From Streptomyces glaucescens (GTDB lineage: Bacteria; Actinomycetota; Actinomycetes; Streptomycetales; Streptomycetaceae), in assembly GCF_000761215.1 (NCBI RefSeq), contig NZ_CP009438.1:2623501-2687500 (forward strand): a DNA stretch of 64,000 nt, in the 5' to 3' direction. A program made the translations under genes and the position numbers. A model generated the notes under the pieces. That model was not told where the DNA came from. It was given only the letters and a program-made list of their open reading frames with translations, and did no database searches. Of this stretch, positions 8,402 to 20,168 are shown piece after piece. The stretch's first letter is position 1. Each line of letters opens with the position of its first letter.

Positions 8402-9148
8402 TCACTTCTCGACGTATCGGAGCGAGCGCAGTCCGCGCTCCAGATGCCAGTGCAGATAGGCGGACACCAGTCCGCTGCCCTCCCGCACGTACCGCGGCTC
8501 GCACGCGTCCGCGGTCTCCCAGTCTCCCGTGAGCAGCGCGGCGAGCAGTTCCAGGGTCCGCGGCGAGGGCACGACGCTGCCGGGCACCCGGCAGTCCACG
8601 CAGACCGTACCGCCGGACGCCACCGAGAAGAACCGGTTGGGCCCGGGCATCCCGCACTTCACGCAGTCGCTGAAGCTGGGGGCGTAGCCGTTGACGGCGA
8701 GGGAGCGCAGCAGGAACGCGTCCAGCACGAGGTGCGGCGCGTGCTCCCCGCGTGCGAGCGTGCGCAGGGCGCCGACCAGCAGCAGGTACTGCTGCACCGC
8801 CGGCTCGCCCTCGTGGTCGGTGAACCGCTCGGCGGTCTCCAGCATGGCCGTGCCGGCCGTGTACCGGGCGTAGTCGGTGACGATCGCGCCTCCGTAGGGG
8901 GCGATGGTCTCGCTCTGCGTGCACAGCGGCAGCCCCCGCCCCACCAGCTCGCTCCCGCGGGCGAAGAACTGCACGTCGACGTGGGAGAACGGTTCGAGAC
9001 GCGCACCGAACTTGGACTTCGTGCGGCGCACGCCCCTCGCCACGGCCCGTACCCGGCCGTGACCGCGGGTGAGCAGGGTGATGATCCGGTCCGCCTCACC
9101 CAGCTTCTGGGTGCGCAGCACGATGCCGTCGTCGCGGAACAGACTCAT
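8402..9148 (-). CDS. recO: DNA repair protein RecO
   Basis: This 248-residue RecFOR-pathway mediator loads RecA onto SSB-coated DNA and anneals strands. The N-terminal OB fold begins SLFRDDGIVLRTQKLGEADRI, and a CVKCG...CVDC zinc-finger pair is typical of actinobacterial RecO. The ATG at 9148 is chosen because the family starts exactly here; the frame stays open upstream to 9493 but reads non-protein-like sequence. It precedes uppS in the same direction, the usual actinobacterial order. Confidence 0.93.
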   Translation of the reverse strand: MSLFRDDGIVLRTQKLGEADRIITLLTRGHGRVRAVARGVRRTKSKFGARLEPFSHVDVQFFARGSELVGRGLPLCTQSETIAPYGGAIVTDYARYTAGTAMLETAERFTDHEGEPAVQQYLLLVGALRTLARGEHAPHLVLDAFLLRSLAVNGYAPSFSDCVKCGMPGPNRFFSVASGGTVCVDCRVPGSVVPSPRTLELLAALLTGDWETADACEPRYVREGSGLVSAYLHWHLERGLRSLRYVEK

Positions 9149-9329
9149 GGGCCCATTCTCGCCTACGCGCGCGGCTGCCCCGGCGGGAACCGGACCGCCG
9201 CTGCCGGTGCGGCCCGTGAGCCGGTCCGTGCCGGGGATGACCCTGAGACGGGATACCGGGGTGACCCCCGCTTCTTCGAGGGTGCGGCCCGGATGTGGGG
9301 GCGGGCGGGGTGCGGCGAGGCTCGTGGGC

Positions 9330-10853
9330 ATGAAGAAGACCACGCGCACCGCCGGCCTGCTCGCCGCCTCCGCCGCCCTGCTGTCCGCCGGGCTCACCGT
9401 GCCGTCCGCCGCCTCCGCCGCCGCGCCCTCCCTCGACTGGGGCGCGTGCGCCGGGAGTGCCCCCGCCCCCGACCCCCGGCAGCGGTGCGCCACCGTCGAG
9501 GTGCCGATGGACTACTCCGACCCGGGCGCCGGGACCGTCGAGCTCGTCGTCTCCCGCATCCCCAGCGAGGACCCGGCGCGGCGGCGGGGCGTCTTACTGC
9601 TCATCCCGGGCGGCCCCGGGAACTCGAGCCTCCACGACCCCTCGGGCCGGGGGCGGAAGCTGCCGCAGGAGGTGCGGGACGCCTACGACCTGATCGGGTT
9701 CGCGCCGCGCGGCCTGGCCCCGTCCACGGCGGTGAGCTGCGGGCTCGCCCACGAGGACCTGGCCGTCACCCGGGTCGCCCGCCCCTATCCGGCGCCGGAC
9801 GGGTCCGTCGACGCCGCCATGGCCGTCGCGCGGCGCGTCTCGGACGCCTGCGCACGCAACGGCGGGGAGCTGATCCGGCACATCAGCACCGCCAACGAGG
9901 CCCGCGACCTGGACCGCGTCCGGGCCGCGCTGGGCGAGCGGAAGCTGTCCGCCTGGGGCGTGTCGTACGGCACGTACGCCGGCGCCGTCTACAGCCGGAT
10001 GTTCCCGCACCGCACCGACCGGATCGTGCTCGACAGCAACGACGACCCCGACCCCCGCCGGGTGGGCCGCGGCTGGATCGCGGCGCACGAGCGGGGCGTG
10101 GAGGACACCTTCCCCGAGTTCGCCGCGTGGGCGTCGGCACCGGACTCCCCGGTGCGGCTCGCCGATACGCCCGCCGGGGTGCGCGCGCTCTTCCTGCGGC
10201 TCGCGGACCGCCTCGACCGCGAGCCGATCCCGTGGCCGAACGCCGGTCCCGCCGAGCTGAACGGCAATGTGCTGCGCCAGTCCATGCTGCAGACGATGTA
10301 CGACCCGGACGGCTTCGAGCGGCTGGCCCGGCTGATCGACGGCGCCCTCGACGGACGGGTCCCGCCCGTGACGGCGCCCTCGCCGCAGCAGGTGGCCGGC
10401 CTGCAGAACTCGCTCGCCGTCGGCGCCGCGACCCTCTGCAACGACATCGCGTGGCCCCGTCACGCCGCGGTGTACGCCGAGGGGGTCGCGGCGAGCCGGG
10501 CGGCGTACCCGCTGACGGCCGGCATGCCGCGGAACGCGATGATGTGCGCCGCCTGGCCGTTCGAGCCGCAGGAACCGCCGGTGCGGATCACCGCCGCCGG
10601 CCCGTCGAACATGCTGCTCTTGCAGAACGAGCGCGATCCGGCCACCCCGCTCGCGGGCGCGCTGAGGCTGCGCGCGGCCCTCGGGGACCGCGCGCGCATG
10701 GTCACCGTCGACTCCACCGGCCACGACGCCTACCTCGCCAACGGCAACGCCTGCGGCGACGCGACGGTCTCCCGCTTCCTGGCGACGGGCGAGCGCCCGG
10801 AGCGGGACGTGTACTGCGGCCGGGGGGAGGGCCCCACCGCAACCGGGGAGTGA
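9330..10853 (+). CDS. Secreted alpha/beta hydrolase (tripeptidyl aminopeptidase-like), TTA-containing
   Basis: This 507-residue exported serine hydrolase has a signal peptide at residues 1 to about 31 (MKKTTR, hydrophobic, cut after ASA). The oxyanion region LLLIPGGPGNSS, nucleophile elbow GVSYG, and C-terminal NERDPATPL...VDSTGHDAYL (Asp and His) complete a triad of the S33 proline-peptidase type secreted by Streptomyces. Codon 89 (9594-9596) is TTA, which is rare in this genus and read by the bldA tRNA, so expression probably waits for development. Start ATG 9330; a GTG at 9324 is an alternative. Substrate unknown. Confidence 0.88.
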   Translation: MKKTTRTAGLLAASAALLSAGLTVPSAASAAAPSLDWGACAGSAPAPDPRQRCATVEVPMDYSDPGAGTVELVVSRIPSEDPARRRGVLLLIPGGPGNSSLHDPSGRGRKLPQEVRDAYDLIGFAPRGLAPSTAVSCGLAHEDLAVTRVARPYPAPDGSVDAAMAVARRVSDACARNGGELIRHISTANEARDLDRVRAALGERKLSAWGVSYGTYAGAVYSRMFPHRTDRIVLDSNDDPDPRRVGRGWIAAHERGVEDTFPEFAAWASAPDSPVRLADTPAGVRALFLRLADRLDREPIPWPNAGPAELNGNVLRQSMLQTMYDPDGFERLARLIDGALDGRVPPVTAPSPQQVAGLQNSLAVGAATLCNDIAWPRHAAVYAEGVAASRAAYPLTAGMPRNAMMCAAWPFEPQEPPVRITAAGPSNMLLLQNERDPATPLAGALRLRAALGDRARMVTVDSTGHDAYLANGNACGDATVSRFLATGERPERDVYCGRGEGPTATGE

Positions 10854-10931
10854 GGCGGCTGCGTCGGTCAGGGGAGAGAAGGTCACTCGTGCGACCCGAG
10901 TGACCGGTGTCCCGGAGCAAAAGGAGCCCCA

Positions 10932-11810
10932 GTGTTCACCCGACGCACCCTCCTCACCGCCGGCGCGGCAGGCGCCGCCGCCCTGCTCGCCCCGGCCGCC
11001 GCCCACGCCACCGGCGGTCCGGCCGGTGTCACCGGACGGCTGCGCGCCCTGGAGCGGGAGTACGGCGCCAAGCTCGGCGTCTACGCGCACAACGTCGGCA
11101 CGGGACGGACGATCCGGCACCACGCCGACGACCTGTTCCCGATCTGCTCCCTCTTCAAGACCCTGGCCGCCGCGGCCGTCCTGCGCGACCTGGACCGGGA
11201 CGGCGAGTTCCTCGCCCGCCGGATCCACTACACGGAGGCCGACCTGGTCGACGGCTCCGACGAGACGCGCAAGCACCTGGCCGAGGGCATGACCGTGGCC
11301 GAACTGTGCGACGTCACCATCCGCTACAGCGACAACGCGGCCGGCAACCTGCTGCTGCGGGAGCTGGGCGGCCCCACCGCGATCACCCGGTTCGCCCGCT
11401 CCCTCGGCGACCCGGTGACCCGGCTGGACCGCTGGGAGACCGAGCTGAACTCGGCGGAGCCGTGGCGGGTCACGGACACCACCAGCCCGCGCGCGATCGG
11501 CCGCACCTACGCCCGGCTGGTGCTCGGCGACGCGCTCCCCGGCGCCGACCGGGAGCTGCTCGGGCACTGGCTGCTGAACAACACCACCAGCTCCGACCGG
11601 CTGCGCGCCGGCGTCCCGCCGACCTGGACGGTCGCCGACAAGACCGGCGGCGGCGACTACGGCGTCAACAACAACGTCGGCGTCGCCTGGACCCCGGACG
11701 GCACACCGGTCGTCCTCGCCGTCCTGTCCCGCATGTTCGACCCGGCCGCGGTCAGGGACAACACCCTCATCGCGCGGACCGCGAAGGTCCTGACGGACGC
11801 CCTCGCCTGA
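10932..11810 (+). CDS. Class A beta-lactamase
   Basis: This 292-residue exported serine hydrolase has all class A motifs: SLFK (Ser70/Lys73 equivalent), YSDN (SDN loop), ETELN (Glu166/Asn170) and KTGG. It should therefore hydrolyse penicillins, unlike the many degenerate homologues. The N-terminus FTRRTLLTAGAAGAAALLAP with twin Arg suggests Tat export. GTG start at 10932 follows AAGGAG. It lies 78 bases after the hydrolase gene; a shared transcript is possible. No LysR-type regulator is adjacent. Confidence 0.92.
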   Translation: MFTRRTLLTAGAAGAAALLAPAAAHATGGPAGVTGRLRALEREYGAKLGVYAHNVGTGRTIRHHADDLFPICSLFKTLAAAAVLRDLDRDGEFLARRIHYTEADLVDGSDETRKHLAEGMTVAELCDVTIRYSDNAAGNLLLRELGGPTAITRFARSLGDPVTRLDRWETELNSAEPWRVTDTTSPRAIGRTYARLVLGDALPGADRELLGHWLLNNTTSSDRLRAGVPPTWTVADKTGGGDYGVNNNVGVAWTPDGTPVVLAVLSRMFDPAAVRDNTLIARTAKVLTDALA

Positions 11811-11934
11811 CCCGCCCCCGTCCCTGTCCCCGCCCCCACCCTCCCCCTTGCCTCCGCCCTCGCCGGAATCCGCCGCGCCCGCCGGGCAACCGATTCCGTC
11901 CGACCGGTGGTCTGGAGGGCGAGGAGGGTGCTTG

Positions 11935-12465
11935 ATGAAGGCCGAGCAAGAGGCCCAGTTCCAGGAGTTCGTCAGAGCGCGGTGGTCCCATCTGGTGCGG
12001 ACCGCCTATCTGCTGACGGGCGACCCGCACCACGCCGAGGATCTGACCCAGACGGCGCTGGCCAAGGCCTACCGCTCCTGGCGGCGGATCGCGCGCAGCG
12101 ACAACCCGGAGGCGTACGTCCGCCGGATGCTCGTCAGCTGCAACAGCGACCGGTTCCGCAAGCGGCGGGTGTCCGAGGCGCTGACCGCCTCGCCGCCGGA
12201 GCGGGCGGGCAGCGACGCGGCCGTGGCGTGGGTGGACGAGCGCAGCTCGCTGCTGACCGCGCTGGCCGGACTGCCGCCCCGGCAGCGCGCGGTGGTGGTC
12301 ATGCGCTACTGGGAGGACCTGTCCGAGGCGGAGGTCGCCGACGTGCTCGGCTGCTCGCCGGGCACGGTGAAGAGCCAGGCGTCCAAGGGGCTGGCGAAGT
12401 TGCGTACGTATCCGGGGCTCGCCCAGGCCATGGGTGTGCCGTCCAGGCAGGGAGACAGCAGGTGA
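11935..12465 (+). CDS. SigE-family ECF-type RNA polymerase sigma factor
   Basis: This 176-residue sigma factor has only regions 2 and 4. Region 2 contains DPHHAEDLTQTALAKAYRSW; region 4 contains LPPRQRAVVVMRYWEDLSEAEVADVLGCSPGTVKSQ. This is the actinobacterial SigE/SigL-like subgroup. The start at ATG 11935 is set by GAGGAGGG six bases upstream. Its TGA overlaps the GTG of the next gene (GTGA), so the two proteins are probably made together and may interact. Promoters recognised are unknown. Confidence 0.9.
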   Translation: MKAEQEAQFQEFVRARWSHLVRTAYLLTGDPHHAEDLTQTALAKAYRSWRRIARSDNPEAYVRRMLVSCNSDRFRKRRVSEALTASPPERAGSDAAVAWVDERSSLLTALAGLPPRQRAVVVMRYWEDLSEAEVADVLGCSPGTVKSQASKGLAKLRTYPGLAQAMGVPSRQGDSR

Positions 12466-13394
12466 GCGGGGAAGAGCACGAGGAGACCGCGCGGCACGGG
12501 GACGGCGAGCGGGAGTTCGAGGAGCGGGTGCGGGCGCTGCTCGCCGACGACGCCTTCACCATCCGGCCCTCGGCGGCGCCCTATCCGGCGATCCGGCGCC
12601 GGGGGGTGGCCGAGCGGCGCCGGCGGGCGGCGACGGTCGGGGCCGCGCTGGTGACGCTGGCCGTGGTGCCGGTGGGAGCCGCTGCGCTGACCGGTCCGGA
12701 GGGCGGCGGCCGGGCCGTGTCGCCCGCCGCGTCCGCCACACCGACGCCGTCACCGACGCCGACGCCTGCCGCTCCGGCCGGGCCCGCCGGTCCGGCGAGC
12801 GACGCGCAGCTGCTGGACGGTGTGACGCGCGAGTCCGCGGCGGCCATGCTGGAGGACTGCCTCGCCTCCGACATGGGCGGCGGCTCGCTCCAGGACCTGG
12901 GCGCGGCGGAGGAGTACCGGATCCTGCTCGGCATGCGCAGCACCGGCGACAGCAACGCGCCCGGCGACGGCCGGTTCGTGGTCGCGGTGCGCGACGAGGC
13001 CCCCCGGACCCGGGTGATCTGCAACCTCAAGGACGGCGAGGTCGCGGGGCTGAACGTCGGGGTTGCGGACACGGCCCTGCCGGACCAGGGCAAGGTCATG
13101 CCGGACGTCAACGCCCACAAGCTGTACTCGCAGTCGTTCCTCGACAAGGGCGACTGGCGGCTGCCGTTCCGCTGGGGCAGCATCGGCGCCGTCCACCCCT
13201 CGGTCGCCAGGGTGACCGTCTCCTACGGCGACGCGGAGCCGCGGACCGCGGTCATCGACCACGGCTGGTTCGTCGCCACCGGCGTCCTGGACCAGCAGGT
13301 CACCCGGGCGCCGCACATCAAGGGCTACGACGCAGCGGGCCGCCAGGTCTACGACTCCGACCAGGACAAGTACTACCTGGCCGACCTGCCCTGA
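12462..13394 (+). CDS. Membrane-anchored protein coupled to sigma factor (possible anti-sigma factor)
   Basis: This 310-residue protein has a short charged cytoplasmic N-terminus, one TM helix (about residues 52-75), a Thr/Pro linker (TPTPSPTPTP) and a roughly 200-residue extracytoplasmic domain rich in Asp/Gly. There is no His-x3-Cys-x2-Cys anti-sigma zinc motif. The overlap with the sigma gene and the membrane topology suggest a regulator of that sigma factor, but this is context only. The extracellular domain is not recognised. Confidence 0.75.
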   Translation: MSGEEHEETARHGDGEREFEERVRALLADDAFTIRPSAAPYPAIRRRGVAERRRRAATVGAALVTLAVVPVGAAALTGPEGGGRAVSPAASATPTPSPTPTPAAPAGPAGPASDAQLLDGVTRESAAAMLEDCLASDMGGGSLQDLGAAEEYRILLGMRSTGDSNAPGDGRFVVAVRDEAPRTRVICNLKDGEVAGLNVGVADTALPDQGKVMPDVNAHKLYSQSFLDKGDWRLPFRWGSIGAVHPSVARVTVSYGDAEPRTAVIDHGWFVATGVLDQQVTRAPHIKGYDAAGRQVYDSDQDKYYLADLP

Positions 13395-13415
13395 CGACCC
13401 GTGAGGGGCGGCGCG

Positions 13416-13448
13416 CGGGCGGTACCGTACAGGGGTCGGTACCGCCCG
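13416..13448. terminator. Bidirectional terminator hairpin
   Basis: CGGGCGGTACC (13416-13426) pairs perfectly with GGTACCGCCCG (13438-13448) over an 11-base loop. It lies between the convergent sigma-partner and response-regulator genes. Confidence 0.7.
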
Positions 13449-13456
13449 GGCGCCCG

Positions 13457-14119
13457 TCACGTGCTCCCCGGTGTCACCAGCCCCGACTCGTACGCCACGA
13501 TCACCAGCTGGGCCCGGTCCCGGGCCCCCAGCTTGCCCATGATGCGGCTGACGTGGGTCTTCGCGGTCAGCGGACTCAGGCCCAGGGCCTCGGCGGTCTC
13601 CGTGTTGTTGAGGCCGCGCGCCACCAGGGTCAGCACCTCCCGCTCCCGTTCCGAGAGGCAGTCGGGGCCGGCCACCGGCGGTCCGGCCGCGGGGCCGCGC
13701 AGGAAGCGGGCGATGAGCCGCGAGGTCGGGCCGGGCGACAGCAGCGCCTCGCCCGCCGCGACGGTGCGGATCCCGTCGAGCAGTTCGGCGGGCCTGGTGT
13801 CCTTGACCAGGAAGCCGGAGGCGCCCGCGCGCAGCGCCTCGACGATGTGCTCGTCGGTGTCGTAGGTGGTCAGCACGAGCACCTTCACGCCGGCCAGGTC
13901 CTCGTCGGCGGCGATCAGCCGGGTCGCCTCGATGCCGTCCAGGTCGGGCATCCGGATGTCCATCACGACCAGGTCGGCGCGTTCGCTGCGGGCCAGCTCC
14001 ACCGCCTCCCGGCCGGTGCCGGCCTGACCGACCACCTCCATGTCCGGCGCGGACTCGACGAGCATCGCGAACGCGGCCCGCACGAGGGTCTGGTCGTCGG
14101 CGAGCAGGACTCGGATCAC
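13457..14119 (-). CDS. LuxR/NarL-family response regulator
   Basis: This 220-residue two-component DNA-binding regulator has a receiver domain with acidic pair DD (residues 8-9), phospho-acceptor Asp in VVMDIRMPDLDG, Thr in VLTTYDTDEH and Lys in FLVKDTRPAE. The C-terminal LuxR HTH is CLSEREREVLTLVARGLNNTETAEALGLSPLTAKTHV. The GTG at 14119 begins the receiver fold (VIRVLLADDQTLVR). It is the second gene after the histidine kinase, 130 bases away, and is its likely partner. Target genes are unknown. Confidence 0.93.
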   Translation of the reverse strand: MIRVLLADDQTLVRAAFAMLVESAPDMEVVGQAGTGREAVELARSERADLVVMDIRMPDLDGIEATRLIAADEDLAGVKVLVLTTYDTDEHIVEALRAGASGFLVKDTRPAELLDGIRTVAAGEALLSPGPTSRLIARFLRGPAAGPPVAGPDCLSEREREVLTLVARGLNNTETAEALGLSPLTAKTHVSRIMGKLGARDRAQLVIVAYESGLVTPGST

Positions 14120-14148
14120 CGTTTCCCCCCGTTTCTCGACGGTCTCCG

Positions 14149-14201
14149 CCGGCCCCCCACGGACTTCCCGTCCCCGGCGCTCCCCCGGCCCCCCACGGAC
14201 T
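14149..14201. repeat. 17-bp direct repeat between kinase and response-regulator genes
   Basis: CCGGCCCCCCACGGACT occurs at 14149-14165 and again at 14185-14201, separated by 19 bases. It fills most of the gap between the histidine kinase stop and the response regulator start. It could be a simple C-rich expansion or a regulator site for internal transcription. Confidence 0.6.
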
Positions 14202-14249
14202 CCCCCGGCACTCGACGCTCCCCGGCTCACCATGTGCTCCCCCCGCTTC

Positions 14250-15497
<1,248 letters not shown>

Positions 15498-15866
15498 GAG
15501 GAGGACGCGCCTCCGGGAGGGGAGGGGCGTCCGTGGGACCGTCCGGGGCCGGGGCGGCGTCGACGCGCTCAGGCTCCCGGACCGGCGGTACGGGCTCCGG
15601 CGCCTGTACCGGCCGGCCGGGCCACCGCGCCCTCCCGCCGAGGGCGAGGCGGGCGGGTGACGGTGCGGGGCCGGCCGGGGCGCTCCGCACGGGCCGCCGT
15701 CCGCCTGTCGTCCGTCCGGCCCCCATGAACGGGCCCTCCCTCCGCAGCGGATGTCCGGTTGCGTTCCAGACTTCCGGCGCGGGAGGGCCGGCGCGTCGCG
15801 CCGGAGGGCGAGTTCGGGGCTACCGCGCGGGGTGGCCCGGCGGCCGGTCTACTCCCCCGGGAGTAC
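15498..15866. other. Gap upstream of the histidine kinase with an inverted repeat
   Basis: No convincing gene lies here. A Pro/Arg-rich frame of 79 codons on the minus strand (15487-15726) overlaps the kinase start by 11 bases, but has no homologous look and may be a composition artefact. TACTCCC (15850-15856) and GGGAGTA (15859-15865) form a 7-bp palindrome with a 2-base centre, directly after the stop of the TerB-like gene; it could be a terminator element or an operator for the kinase transcript. Confidence 0.5.
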
Positions 15867-16562
15867 TCAGGACGGCGTGCGCGCCGCCACGAGCAGGCGG
15901 TTCACTTCGTCGGCGGTGATGGTGAGGGCGGCACCCACCGTGGCCAGCGCCTCGCGTTCGGCGGTGGTGTACGGACCGTCCGCGAGGGCGATCCTGGCGC
16001 CCTGGAGCAGGATCGATTCGCGTCCGGCGGGCGCGAGGTGCGGGGCCAGCGGGTCCAGCGCCTCGTGCAGCTCTATGGCCAGCCCGGGGCCGCAGGGCTC
16101 GCCGGTGATCCGGCCGGTGTCCGCCTCCAGAGCCTCGACGAGGGCGGCCAGCCGCTCCTCGGTGCAGTCGTCGAACCCGGCCGCGCGCACCGCCTGCGCG
16201 GCGGTCTCCAGCGCGCTGCGGGATCCGGCGCCGCCCGCGGCGAGCACGGCGAGGGCGACGGTGTGCACGGCGTCCCGGAGCATCGCGGAGAAGCGGGTGG
16301 TGGTGGGGTGGTCGAGGACCTCGGTGCCGTAGTGCCGGCGGCAGGCCGCGCACTCGACGACCGGCCCGCTCGCGCCGCGGGGCAGCACCGGCAGGCCCAG
16401 CAGGGTGAACCGGCGGCGTCCGGTGAGCCGCTGGTAGTTGCGGTCGCCGCCGCAGCCGGGGCAGAAGAACTCCCCGTCGCCCACGGGCGTCCATGCGGTA
16501 CGGGTGCCCAGCATGCGCGAAAGGCCGGTGACACGGCCGTCTCGTCCCCGTTCTGGCAGCAC
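15867..16562 (-). CDS. Zinc-ribbon plus TerB-like (tellurite resistance family) protein
   Basis: This 231-residue protein combines a zinc ribbon (FFCPGCGG...ECAACRRHY, about residues 32-72) with an all-helical TerB-like domain (about 90-231), including ILLQGARIALADGPYTTAEREAL, the acidic pattern of the COG3793 group. TerB domains occur in membrane-linked stress and metal systems, but a stand-alone function is not established. The GTG at 16562 is preceded by GGAGG; the frame is open upstream to 16619. No other ter genes are nearby. Confidence 0.78.
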   Translation of the reverse strand: MLPERGRDGRVTGLSRMLGTRTAWTPVGDGEFFCPGCGGDRNYQRLTGRRRFTLLGLPVLPRGASGPVVECAACRRHYGTEVLDHPTTTRFSAMLRDAVHTVALAVLAAGGAGSRSALETAAQAVRAAGFDDCTEERLAALVEALEADTGRITGEPCGPGLAIELHEALDPLAPHLAPAGRESILLQGARIALADGPYTTAEREALATVGAALTITADEVNRLLVAARTPS

Positions 16563-16691
16563 GTCGCACCTCCGTAGCCCCGCGGCAACATCGCCGCGCT
16601 GGCGTGATGTTAGCCACATGGATGAGCCCTAGTCAGCACCCCGGACGAGACCTTTCCGTGACCTGGGCGGCCGGGTGGCCGGTATGTGACG

Positions 16692-16736
16692 GGGTCCCGC
16701 CCGCCGGTGATCACCGGAAGACGGCGGGCGGGACCC
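16692..16736 (-). terminator. leuA terminator hairpin
   Basis: A perfect 15-bp stem (16692-16706 with 16722-16736, 15-base loop) starts 22 bases after the leuA stop on the minus strand. It should end leuA transcription before the TerB-like gene. Confidence 0.8.
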
Positions 16737-16758
16737 GTGCACCCACGGTGCGGACGGT

Positions 16759-18747
<1,989 letters not shown>

Positions 18748-18798
18748 TCATAGTTGCATCGCGTGACAGGTCGATGACGCAGTGCGATGGTGCCGGAC

Positions 18799-19869
18799 AT
18801 GAGCACCCTCGGGGGCCACGAGCCCGTCTTCTGCACCGTCGTACCGCCGCACCTCCTCGACAAGCTGGCCCGCTCCGGCAACCCGGCCGTCTCCGGGCCG
18901 GCCCGCCGCACCCTGGTCCGCGACAGCGAACTACGCGGGCGGCGCCGGGTGACCAGCGAGTTCCGCCTCGCCGCCGCACCCGCCGTCAAGGCCCCCTCGG
19001 ACCGGCCGCTGCGCACCGTCTACGACGCCGGGAACCGCACCGCGCTGCCCGGCACCAAGGTGCGCGGCGAGGGCGACGAGCCGGGCGGGGACGCCACCGT
19101 GAACCGCGCCTACGCCGGTCTCGGTGCCACCTTCGAGCTGTTCCTCAAGGCCTACGGCCGCCACTCGATCGACGACGACGGCCTGCCCCTGGACGCCACC
19201 GTCCACTACGACGAGGACTACGCCAACGCCTTCTGGAACGGCGAGCAGATGGTGTTCGGCGACGGGGACGGCGAGGTCTTCCTCGACTTCACCCTGCCGG
19301 TCGACGTCATCGGCCACGAACTCACCCACGGCGTCACCCAGTACACGGCGAACCTCACCTACTACGGCCAGCCGGGCGCCCTCAACGAGTCGATGTCCGA
19401 CGTCTTCGGCTCGCTGATCAAGCAGTACACGCTCGGCCAGACCGCCGGCGAGGCCGACTGGCTGATCGGCGAGGGCCTGCTCGCGCCGGGCGTCAACGGG
19501 GTGGCGCTGCGCTCGATGAAGGCGCCGGGCACCGCGTACGACGACGACGTGCTCGGCAAGGACCCGCAGCCCGCCACCATGGAGGACTACGTCCGCACCG
19601 GCCGCGACAACGGCGGGGTGCACATCAACTCGGGCATCCCCAACCACGCGTTCTACCTGGCGGCCACCGCCCTCGGCGGCCACGCCTGGGAGAAGGCCGG
19701 CCGGATCTGGTACGACGTGCTGACCGGCGGGGACCTGACCGAGCGGGCCCGGTTCACGGACTTCGCCACCCTCACCGTCAGGGCCGCCCGGGAGCGCTAC
19801 GGCGACGGCGGCGACGAGCACGAGGCCGTGCGCAAGGCATGGGGACAGGTGGGGGTGCGCACCCTGTGA
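18799..19869 (+). CDS. M4 family (protealysin-like) metalloprotease
   Basis: This roughly 356-residue thermolysin-family zinc protease has HELTH at residues 173-177 and Glu197 in NESMSD as third ligand. There is no signal peptide. Instead the N-terminus (CTVVPPHLLDKLARSGNP) matches the short propeptide of protealysin-type enzymes (about 50 residues), which stay cytoplasmic or leave by unknown routes. Start ATG 18799; ATG 18787 is equally possible as neither has a clear ribosome site. The next gene encodes an emfourin-like inhibitor, matching protealysin operons of other bacteria. Confidence 0.9.
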   Translation: MSTLGGHEPVFCTVVPPHLLDKLARSGNPAVSGPARRTLVRDSELRGRRRVTSEFRLAAAPAVKAPSDRPLRTVYDAGNRTALPGTKVRGEGDEPGGDATVNRAYAGLGATFELFLKAYGRHSIDDDGLPLDATVHYDEDYANAFWNGEQMVFGDGDGEVFLDFTLPVDVIGHELTHGVTQYTANLTYYGQPGALNESMSDVFGSLIKQYTLGQTAGEADWLIGEGLLAPGVNGVALRSMKAPGTAYDDDVLGKDPQPATMEDYVRTGRDNGGVHINSGIPNHAFYLAATALGGHAWEKAGRIWYDVLTGGDLTERARFTDFATLTVRAARERYGDGGDEHEAVRKAWGQVGVRTL

Positions 19870-19901
19870 CTTCCGACGGCTGACGTACTAGACAGGGAGC
19901 C

Positions 19902-20168
19902 ATGCGAATTCAGGTGAGGCGCACGGGCGGTTTCGCGGGGATCGAGCGGTACGCCGAGATCGACACCACCGGCCGTCCCGACGCCGAGGAGTGGCGGGCC
20001 CTGGCCGAGCGGGCGCTGGCCGCCGGGCACGCCACCCGCCCGGCGGGCGTGCCGGACGGCTTCGGCTACGAGATCACCGTGGACGGCCGGACGGTCCACG
20101 CGAGCGACCCCCGGCTGACGGACGACCTGCGGGCGCTGGTCACCCGCGTCCTGAAGGAGGGCGCGTGA
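19902..20168 (+). CDS. Emfourin-like protealysin inhibitor
   Basis: This 88-residue small protein begins MRIQVRRTGGFAGIERYAEI and ends DDLRALVTRVLKEGA. Its size, N-terminal RxGGFAG pattern and position directly after an M4 protease match emfourin, the slow-tight-binding protein inhibitor of protealysin. AGGGAG precedes the ATG. The stop overlaps the GTG of the GH1 gene. It probably keeps the intracellular protease in check; inhibitor function is inferred from family and context. Confidence 0.8.
   Translation: MRIQVRRTGGFAGIERYAEIDTTGRPDAEEWRALAERALAAGHATRPAGVPDGFGYEITVDGRTVHASDPRLTDDLRALVTRVLKEGA

Noticed and set aside
9330..11810. Beta-lactam resistance or biosynthesis locus
   Set aside because: Only a lone class A beta-lactamase beside a peptidase-like hydrolase; no regulator or biosynthetic genes.
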